64,000 bases of DNA from Eubacteriales bacterium mix99 (GTDB lineage Bacteria; Bacillota; Clostridia; Caldicoprobacterales; DTU083): positions 1,086,500-1,150,499 of the forward strand of contig CP121690.1 in assembly GCA_038396605.1 (NCBI GenBank). Direction: 5' to 3'. This document shows, piece by piece, positions 57,649-64,000 of this stretch. The first letter of the stretch is position 1; each line of letters begins with the position of its first letter. The notes beneath the pieces were generated by a model. That model saw only the letters and a list, made by a program, of their open reading frames with translations, was not told the origin of the DNA and did no database searches. The translations under genes were made by a program, and so were the position numbers.

Positions 57649-59535
57649 GTGTTGCAGTTTAATGCAGAGCAATTGTCCGTCGGCTTTCTGATCTGGATGC
57701 GGGTTCTAAGCTTTCTCGCAGCCATCCCCCTGCTCCGTCTGAACGGGGTTCCGGGCAGGGTGAAAGCCGGTTTGTCCCTGATTTTGGCCTATCTTCTGTA
57801 CCTGGCTGTTCCGGCTTCGTCGCTGCAGATCGAAACGGATTCCATTCTTGCCTATGGAATTCTCGCAGGGAAGGAAGTATTGTTCGGATTGGCGCTGGGG
57901 TATGCTGTAAATCTGATCTTTGCCTGTGTGCAGATGGCAGGCCAGATGGTCGACTTTCAGATTGGATTTTCCATGGCGACCTATTATGATCCCATGTCCG
58001 GAGCCCAGATATCGCTTTTTGGCAATCTGTATGAGTGGGTGGGAGTTACGTTGTTTTTTGCTGTGAACGGGCATCATGCTCTTATTTATGCCCTGGCGCA
58101 AAGTTTGGAAGCCATTCCTCCGGGACAGCTGAACTTGGGGAAAATGAATCCGGAAGCGATCGTTACCATATTTGTGGATATGTTCCGGATTTCCTTTGAA
58201 ATTGCCATGCCGATTCTTTTTGTGATATTGCTGACGGATTTGGTCATGGGGATCCTGTCCAGATCCGTTCCGCAGATCAATATCCTGATGTTGAGCCTTC
58301 CTCTGAAAATGTTGATCGGACTTCTGGCTATTATTGTATTGCTTCCGGCTTTCGGCAATATGCTGACTTCCCTCTTTGGGAGCCTGCCCTCGCGGATACG
58401 GGATTTCATGAAGGATATGCCGGTTGCCATGATGGCTTTCGCTGCCGGGGAAAAAACAGAAGAAGCCACTCCAAAGAGGAAGGAAGATGCAAGGAAAAAA
58501 GGTCAGGTTGTCAAAAGCTATGACCTCACCTCGGCGGTCACGCTGATGCTCCTGGTATTGGTGTTTCAGCTGATGGGCAATTCCGTCCTGACGGCCCTGC
58601 ACAGCTATCTGACGCATTCCCTGGAGAATGGTATGAGCCGGATTGTCACACAGGGAAACCTGACGGCCCTGTTTCTGCAGGATTCCGGTATTTACCTGAA
58701 AGCGGTCCTGCCGATGATGGGAGCCGTCATGGGGATCGGGGCCCTGGCCAACATTGTGCAGACCGGTCTGCTTTGGACAACCGATCCGCTGAAGCCACAC
58801 GGGCAAAGGCTGAATCCCATTGAGGGATTGAAAAATATATTTTCCAAAAAGGTACTCCTCCAATTTGTAAAAAACCTACTGAAGCTGATTCTGGTGGGCG
58901 CTCTTTCCTGGTCCTTTGTGAAGGAGAACCTGGAGGAGATCCTTTCCCTCTCCCGGATGAGTATTTACGGGGTGTTTCCTGTACTGAAGGATATTGTTCT
59001 GGGGCTGTTCTCGCGGGTGGGAATTTGTCTGTTGGCACTGGCAGCCGTGGACTATGTGTATCAGCGTTTTGAGTTTCAGAAGGATCTGCGGATGACCAGG
59101 GAAGAAGTGAAGGAAGAGTGGAAGCAGATGGAAGGGGATCCCCAGGTTCGGTCCCTGAGAAGACAAAAGCAGCGGCAGATGGCTACGACCCGCATGATGT
59201 CGGCACTTCCGGATTCCACAGTGGTGGTGACCAATCCGACACATCTGGCTGTGGCGCTTCGGTATGAGGACTCCATGAAAGGTGCTCCGGTAGTGACAGC
59301 AAAAGGAATGGATTTTATGGCGGACAGGATTCGTAAGGTTGCCGGAGAGCATGAAATTCCCATTCTGGAAAACAAACCTCTGGCCAGAGCCTTGTTCCGG
59401 CATGTGGAAGTCGGTCAGGAAATTCCGGTGGAGCTGTATCAGGCGGTGGCTGAAATATTGGCCACAGTGTATCGCATGGAAGAAAAAACCAAAATGGGAA
59501 CAGGGATGAGAGAAAATGTCGGTCCGAACCGGTAA
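57649..59535 (+). CDS. fliR-flhB: Fused export gate protein FliR-FlhB
   Basis: One reading frame of 628 residues joins FliR (about 1-262) and FlhB (about 265-628). FliR completes the gate with FliP and FliQ; FlhB recognises export substrates and switches specificity. The FliR part begins LQFNAEQLSVGFLIWMRVLS and includes GYAVNLIFACVQMAGQMVDF. The FlhB part begins EKTEEATPKRKEDARKKGQV and has the self-cleavage site NPTH at residues 529-532. The fusion matches one described in Clostridium. GTG 57649 is favoured by TAGGTGG upstream. It overlaps flhA by 20 bases. Confidence 0.95.
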   Translation: MLQFNAEQLSVGFLIWMRVLSFLAAIPLLRLNGVPGRVKAGLSLILAYLLYLAVPASSLQIETDSILAYGILAGKEVLFGLALGYAVNLIFACVQMAGQMVDFQIGFSMATYYDPMSGAQISLFGNLYEWVGVTLFFAVNGHHALIYALAQSLEAIPPGQLNLGKMNPEAIVTIFVDMFRISFEIAMPILFVILLTDLVMGILSRSVPQINILMLSLPLKMLIGLLAIIVLLPAFGNMLTSLFGSLPSRIRDFMKDMPVAMMAFAAGEKTEEATPKRKEDARKKGQVVKSYDLTSAVTLMLLVLVFQLMGNSVLTALHSYLTHSLENGMSRIVTQGNLTALFLQDSGIYLKAVLPMMGAVMGIGALANIVQTGLLWTTDPLKPHGQRLNPIEGLKNIFSKKVLLQFVKNLLKLILVGALSWSFVKENLEEILSLSRMSIYGVFPVLKDIVLGLFSRVGICLLALAAVDYVYQRFEFQKDLRMTREEVKEEWKQMEGDPQVRSLRRQKQRQMATTRMMSALPDSTVVVTNPTHLAVALRYEDSMKGAPVVTAKGMDFMADRIRKVAGEHEIPILENKPLARALFRHVEVGQEIPVELYQAVAEILATVYRMEEKTKMGTGMRENVGPNR

Positions 59536-61606
59536 ATTGTATTCCAAACCAGTCAAAAATCTTGATGTGCTCACCGCCTTTGGCATACTGGGTGTCATAT
59601 CCCTGATTATCGTGCCGATTCATACGGGTATGCTGGATATTCTGTTGTCCATGAACATTGCGTTGTCCGTGATCGTACTGCTGCTGTCCATGTTTACAAC
59701 AGAAGTCCTTCAATTTTCGGTATTTCCCACCCTTTTGCTGGTCCTGACCCTGTTTCGGCTGGGCCTCAACATCTCTTCCACCCGGCTGATTCTGGGACAG
59801 GGGTATGCGGGGAAAGTGGTGGAGGCCTTCGGCGTTTTTGTCACGGGCGACAATTACATCGTCGGGATCATTATCTTCATTATCCTGATCGTCATTCAGC
59901 TCATTGTCGTGACCAACGGGGCCGGCAGGGTATCCGAGGTATCCGCACGGTTCACGCTGGACGCCATGCCTGGAAAACAAATGAGCATTGATGCGGATTT
60001 GAATACCGGTGCCATAAATGATGAGCAGGCAAGGGTACGGAGGCAAAAGCTGGAAAAGGAAGCCAATTTTTATGGGGCCATGGACGGTGCCATGAAATTT
60101 GTAAAAGGGGATTCCATTGCCGGCATTTTAATTATCCTCATTAATTTCATCGGAGGTATCGCCATTTATGTACTCCAGCAGGGCAAACCCATCCAGGAAG
60201 CCCTGTCCCAGTTTGCCCTGCTGACCATCGGCAACGGATTGGTCAGCCAGATCCCTTCCCTTCTGGTATCCGTGGCAGCCGGGATTCTGGTTACCCGATC
60301 TGCTTCGGATGAGAATTTCGGCACCGCTCTGGGGACCCAGCTCTTTGGCTTTCCAAAGGTAATGCTGATCACCTCTGCGGTTATGGCGGTCCTGGGCATC
60401 ATTCCCGGTCTTCCCACGCTTCCGTTTCTTTTGCTCGCAGCAGGATGCGGCACCGGAGGAGCCCTTCTGCACAGGGAGGAAAAAAGCAAGGGAAAGGCGG
60501 AGGAAAAGGCAGCGGTTGCAGAGGCAAACCGTTCCGCTGCGGAGCGGAAAAAGGAACCGGAGGATTACATGGAATATGCCCGGGTGGAGCTTCTGGAGGT
60601 GGAGATCGGCTATGGCCTGATCCCTCTGGCGGATGATCGGAACGGAGGAGACTTACTGGAGCGGATCGCCGGGATCCGAAAGCAATGTGCTCTTGATATG
60701 GGGATTATCGTGCAGCCTATTCGTATCCGGGATAATCTGCAGCTGAACACCAATGAATATAAGCTGAAAATAAAAGGGATTGTGGTTGCCGGAGGGGAAA
60801 TCCTGCCCGGACATATGATGGTAATGAATCCTGCTGATGAGAAAATCGACCTGGAAGGCGTTCCGGCCACCGAGCCGGCCTTTGGGCTGCCGGCTCTCTG
60901 GATCGGGGAAAAGGACCGGGAAAAGGCGGAGATGAAAGGATACACCATTGTGGATGCCGCCACCGTCATGGTAACGCATTTGGGAGAAGTCATCCGGGAA
61001 CACAGCTATGAGCTGATCGGGAGACAGGAAGTAAAGAAAATGATTGATGCGCTCAAGCCCAACTACAGTGCTGTGGTGGAGGAACTGATACCAAATCTGC
61101 TGTCTCTGGGGCAGGTGCAGAAAGTATTGCAGAATCTGCTGAAGGAAAAGGTACCTGTCCGGGACCTTGTCACCATTCTGGAGACATTGGCGGACTATGC
61201 ACCTGGTACCAAGGACATAGAACTTCTTACTGAGTATGTAAGATACTCCCTGAGCAGGACGATTGTCCTTCCTTATCTGGATTCGGGCAAGGTCCTGCAT
61301 GTGGTTACCATCCACCCCAAGCTGGAGAAGTATATTTCGGATAATATCCAGCAGTCCTTTCAGGGATCCTTTCCTGCCATTGAACCGGATGTCAACACAA
61401 AAATACTGGAAAATGTCCATGATCTGGTGGAACGATTGTCGCTGGGTCATATCCGTCCGGTAATCCTGGCATCTCCCGGGATACGTGCACCTTTTAAAAA
61501 GATGATTGGAATGGCGTTTCCCGACATTGCTGTCCTTTCCCTGAATGAGATTCCAAACTCCATCGGGATCGAGGTGGCGGGGATGGTGAATATCTATGAC
61601 AATTAG
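59516..61606 (+). CDS. flhA: Flagellar export protein FlhA
   Basis: FlhA forms the nine-subunit export ring. Eight membrane helices fill the first 310 residues. The FHIPEP-family core SARFTLDAMPGKQMSIDADLN (split at about 143-163) and GAINDEQARVRRQKLEKEANFYGAMDGAMKF are intact. The linker (about 320-345) is Lys/Glu/Ala-rich. The cytoplasmic domain binds chaperone-substrate complexes. Length is 696 residues. ATG 59516 lies within flhB; its stop overlaps flhF by 11 bases. Confidence 0.97.
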   Translation: MSVRTGKLYSKPVKNLDVLTAFGILGVISLIIVPIHTGMLDILLSMNIALSVIVLLLSMFTTEVLQFSVFPTLLLVLTLFRLGLNISSTRLILGQGYAGKVVEAFGVFVTGDNYIVGIIIFIILIVIQLIVVTNGAGRVSEVSARFTLDAMPGKQMSIDADLNTGAINDEQARVRRQKLEKEANFYGAMDGAMKFVKGDSIAGILIILINFIGGIAIYVLQQGKPIQEALSQFALLTIGNGLVSQIPSLLVSVAAGILVTRSASDENFGTALGTQLFGFPKVMLITSAVMAVLGIIPGLPTLPFLLLAAGCGTGGALLHREEKSKGKAEEKAAVAEANRSAAERKKEPEDYMEYARVELLEVEIGYGLIPLADDRNGGDLLERIAGIRKQCALDMGIIVQPIRIRDNLQLNTNEYKLKIKGIVVAGGEILPGHMMVMNPADEKIDLEGVPATEPAFGLPALWIGEKDREKAEMKGYTIVDAATVMVTHLGEVIREHSYELIGRQEVKKMIDALKPNYSAVVEELIPNLLSLGQVQKVLQNLLKEKVPVRDLVTILETLADYAPGTKDIELLTEYVRYSLSRTIVLPYLDSGKVLHVVTIHPKLEKYISDNIQQSFQGSFPAIEPDVNTKILENVHDLVERLSLGHIRPVILASPGIRAPFKKMIGMAFPDIAVLSLNEIPNSIGIEVAGMVNIYDN

Positions 61607-62747
61607 GCGTTATCTGGTGAAGGATATGAAGGAAGCCAGGGCCCGCATCCGATATGAGCTGGGAAGCGATGCGATTATTGTCAGCAGCCGAAAGGTCCGG
61701 CCAAAGGGATGGAAGAACCTGTTCCGGAAAAAACGGCTGGAGGTTACAGCTGCGTTGGATTCTCCCCGGAGTGCACCTTCCTTTCCGAATCCGCCGGCCG
61801 GGAAAATACCGGAGGGCACGGTGCGATCCTCGGTTCGTCCGGAGGCACAGCGACAGCAGCCACAGCAGCTGTTGCAGCAAGGCAGCAGGGAAGAGCATCT
61901 GGAAAAGGAGATCCGTGAGCTGAAAAAGATGATGGACCGGCTCATGGAAGAAAAAGAAGGATCGGAAGGCAGCGAAGGGAGATCGTTTCCGGTTTGTCTC
62001 ATGCAGCACCTGAAGACGATGGACCTGGACGATTCGGTACTCCGGGAGGTTACCGCTTTCTGCAGTCAGGTCGGAAATGCCGGCATGGATCTTCGGAAAG
62101 CGAGACAGTTCTTTTCGGATTTCTTTCACAGGAGCATTTTGACGGAAGAAAAGGCGGAGCAGCGTGTATGGGTTTTCATCGGTCCGACGGGGGTGGGGAA
62201 AACCACGACAATCGCAAAACTCGCTGCCCGGGAGGTTTTAAAGGGGAGGAAGACCGGCCTCATTACCCTGGATACTTTTCGGATCGGTGCGGTAGGTCAG
62301 CTCCGAACCTATGCTGATATTCTGCATATTCCACTGGAGGTGATTTCTTCCAGGCAGGATATGTCCGGCGCAGCGGACCGCCTTCAGAACTGTGACCGGA
62401 TTTTGGTGGATTCGGCGGGAAGCAATTCCAGGAGGATGGATCAGTTGCTGGAGATCCAGGCTTGTCTGGATGAGATAAAAGAGAAGCAGACGATTCTGGC
62501 GGTGAGTGCAACGACCCGAAGGAGCGACTTGAAAATGATACTGGAGAATTACGGAAACGTCGGCTATGATTCCATTATTTTGACCAAACTGGACGAAACG
62601 CAGTGTTATGGAAGCATTCTGAACATTGGCTGCTACAGTGACAAGCCGATTCGTTATTTTACCGTGGGACAGGCCGTCCCGGAAGATATCCGGCAGGTGT
62701 CCGGGGAGAATCTGCTGGATTATGTTCTGAAGGGGATGGAGGTGTAA
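61596..62747 (+). CDS. flhF: Flagellar SRP-type GTPase FlhF
   Basis: FlhF places or numbers flagella and belongs with Ffh and FtsY. The B domain (about 1-110) begins TIRRYLVKDMKEARARIRYELG and has a variable Pro/Gln linker. The NG domain has G1 GPTGVGKTTTIAKLA (about residue 198), G2/G3 TLDTFRIGAVGQL and DSAGSNS, G4 TKLDET. DSAGSN carries Asn-Ser where many members have Gly-Arg. Length is 383 residues. The gene usually next to it, flhG, is absent: the sigma factor begins two bases after its stop. Confidence 0.95.
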   Translation: MTIRRYLVKDMKEARARIRYELGSDAIIVSSRKVRPKGWKNLFRKKRLEVTAALDSPRSAPSFPNPPAGKIPEGTVRSSVRPEAQRQQPQQLLQQGSREEHLEKEIRELKKMMDRLMEEKEGSEGSEGRSFPVCLMQHLKTMDLDDSVLREVTAFCSQVGNAGMDLRKARQFFSDFFHRSILTEEKAEQRVWVFIGPTGVGKTTTIAKLAAREVLKGRKTGLITLDTFRIGAVGQLRTYADILHIPLEVISSRQDMSGAADRLQNCDRILVDSAGSNSRRMDQLLEIQACLDEIKEKQTILAVSATTRRSDLKMILENYGNVGYDSIILTKLDETQCYGSILNIGCYSDKPIRYFTVGQAVPEDIRQVSGENLLDYVLKGMEV

Positions 62748-62748
62748 C

Positions 62749-63471
62749 ATGAGGAATGTGGTATATGAGCAGCAGCCGGATCTGGAAAAAACCATTCAGA
62801 AGTATCTTCCGTTAATCTCAAAAATCGTGGACCAGATTAGTCTGTCGCATACACAGTATGAAAAAGAGGATATGATTCATACAGGGGTACTGGGCCTGAT
62901 TGATGCCTTTCAGCGTTTTGACAGCCAAAAAGGGATTCCGTTCCAGCATTACGCAAAATGGCGGATCAAGGGAACGATTATCGATGAGATGAGGAAAAAC
63001 GGAAGAGTTTCCAGAGACAAGATGAAAAAAATCAAGCAATACTATCAGACACAGAATGATTTGCGGCAGCAGCTCATGCGGGAGCCGACGGATGAGGAAA
63101 TTTGCAGAGCCCTGTCCCTTTCCCGACAGGAGCTTTATGAAATAGAAGACAACATTCATTATCTCTCCCAGTACTCCCTGGAGGACATTCTGTTTTCCGG
63201 AGAAGGAGGGGAGTATGAACGGATCGAGGTTCTGGAGGATCAGAACACACAGACACCGGAAGAAAGGCTCCTGGAAAAGGAACGGAAGGAGAAACTGGTG
63301 GAAGCCATGGGCCAGCTGACGGAAAGGGAGCAGCTGATCCTGAATCTGTATTATAAAGAGGAAATGACTTTGAAGGAAATTGCAGAAGTTCTTGGAGTTT
63401 CCCTGTCCAGGGTCTCTCAGATTCATGGGAAAATCCTGCTGAAGCTGAGAAGTTATCTGAAGACGTTGTAA
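62749..63471 (+). CDS. sigD: RNA polymerase sigma-28 factor (FliA/SigD)
   Basis: This sigma factor transcribes late flagellar and chemotaxis genes. Region 2 reads YEKEDMIHTGVLGLIDAFQRFDSQKGIPFQHYAKWRIKGTIIDEMRK across residues 39-84, with the FliA-type region 2.4. Region 3 follows at about 100-150. Region 4 has LTEREQLILNLYYKEEMTLKEIAEVLGVSLSRVSQIHGKILLKL over 192-235. Length is 240 residues. The matching TAAA-N15-NCCGATNN promoters are at 26313, 35432, 39131 and 40680, and FlgM (35522) is the antagonist. Confidence 0.96.
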   Translation: MRNVVYEQQPDLEKTIQKYLPLISKIVDQISLSHTQYEKEDMIHTGVLGLIDAFQRFDSQKGIPFQHYAKWRIKGTIIDEMRKNGRVSRDKMKKIKQYYQTQNDLRQQLMREPTDEEICRALSLSRQELYEIEDNIHYLSQYSLEDILFSGEGGEYERIEVLEDQNTQTPEERLLEKERKEKLVEAMGQLTEREQLILNLYYKEEMTLKEIAEVLGVSLSRVSQIHGKILLKLRSYLKTL

Positions 63472-63489
63472 GGCAAGGGAGGGTAAAAA

Positions 63490-64000
63490 TTGCTGTATTT
63501 ATTGCTGTCGGTCGGAGTCTTCCTGATTTTGTGCGGAGGGTATCTCATTTTGCGGGAGAAGCGAGCCAGAGGGAGGATCTTCCGGGAAGTGGTGAAGAGT
63601 CAGAGCCAGGAGAATGGGGACTGGATCCGGCTGCTGGCAGCAAGTCAGGAATTGAAGGTACAGATGGAAACCGTGGAGAAAAAGCTGGACGGAATCTCTG
63701 TCCGGCTGGGGCAGACAGGGCAGCAGGTAAAGTCTCAGGCGGAGGTTCCGTCAAGGTCGCAGACGGAGGTTCCGTCAAAGCCACAAACGGGGAACCGGTC
63801 CAGGTCTCAGGAAAGGTTTCCGGAGAAGCCATCCGGGAAAGGATTATCGGTTCATAGGGACTATCGGGAGGCAGCCTGCCGTGTTGCGGATATGAGGAAA
63901 CAAAACAAGTCTGTGGAGGATATGGCGTCCTCCCTGCATATGGAAAAGGGGGAGATCCTATTTATACAGGGACTGCTGGAACAGAAAAGAAAAGATTCGT
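63490..64000 (+). CDS. SwrB-like membrane-anchored coiled-coil protein (3' end outside window)
   Basis: The TTG at 63490, seven bases after AAGGGAGGG, opens a frame to the window edge (170 codons). Residues 2-21 form one membrane helix (LYLLLSVGVFLILCGGYLIL). A coiled coil covers about 40-75. A Ser/Arg/Pro/Glu-rich linker with a 24-base internal repeat (EVPSRSQTEVPSKPQ) follows. The visible end resembles a helix-turn-helix (VADMRKQNKSVEDMASSLHMEKGEI split over 132-156). Same layout and same position after the sigma factor as Bacillus SwrB (YlxL), which promotes export gate maturation, so I infer a similar role. Sequence similarity itself is low. Confidence 0.7.
   Translation, partial: MLYLLLSVGVFLILCGGYLILREKRARGRIFREVVKSQSQENGDWIRLLAASQELKVQMETVEKKLDGISVRLGQTGQQVKSQAEVPSRSQTEVPSKPQTGNRSRSQERFPEKPSGKGLSVHRDYREAACRVADMRKQNKSVEDMASSLHMEKGEILFIQGLLEQKRKDS

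Overview
The window reads as a chromosomal segment of an anaerobic, motile, Gram-positive bacterium of the class Clostridia. Four things point there: an oxygen-sensitive class III ribonucleotide reductase; a two-subunit iron-sulfur fumarase next to malic enzyme; the Bacillota-type flagellar gene order with FliY, FlbD (SwrD), a SwrB-like gene after the sigma factor and a FliR-FlhB fusion; and many TTG/GTG starts behind strong Shine-Dalgarno sequences. I cannot name the genus. No rRNA, tRNA, CRISPR array, prophage or insertion sequence was seen.

Positions 1-26230 carry housekeeping and accessory genes. On the minus strand are the start of a GNAT acetyltransferase fused to a FlK-like thioesterase, and nrdG/nrdD behind a cobalamin riboswitch. 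On the plus strand follow a family 3 beta-hexosaminidase lipoprotein, an M1 metallopeptidase, a LysM-G5-M23 cell-wall endopeptidase, a Peptidase_MA-like protein, murA, and an ABC-F protein behind a long leader with an eight-residue leader peptide and a terminator. A minus-strand operon encodes malic enzyme and both fumarase subunits. Then come walJ, htrA, a CPBP protease and rlmH, followed by a metal-resistance unit: an ArsR/CadC-type repressor, a free HMA metallochaperone and a CadA-type ATPase, with two operator-like palindromes. Positions 23640-26230 are less ordinary: a candidate small RNA convergent with a small membrane protein, a LytTR response regulator broken by a one-base frame change at a T7 tract, the stub of a membrane gene, and a tandem-GNAT protein.

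Positions 26313-43620 hold the late motility genes: cheA, a chemoreceptor, cheW, cheR, cheD, cheY, fliM and fliY; then flgM, flgN, flgK and flgL; then fliC; then fliD, a FliT-like chaperone and fliS. Four sequences fit the sigma-D (sigma-28) pattern TAAA-N15-NCCGATNN. They lie ahead of cheA, flgM, fliC and fliD. Strong hairpin terminators bracket fliC.

Positions 43763-64000 hold one long operon in assembly order: flgB, flgC, fliE, fliF, fliG, fliH, fliI, fliJ, fliK, flgD, flgE, flbD, motA, motB, fliL, fliO, fliP, fliQ, fliR-flhB, flhA, flhF, sigma-28 and a SwrB-like gene cut by the window end. Many neighbours overlap by 1-20 bases, which suggests translational coupling. The operon builds the basal body, hook, export gate and stator and makes the sigma factor that should then fire the late promoters, with FlgM as checkpoint. 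cheB, cheC and flhG are not in the window.
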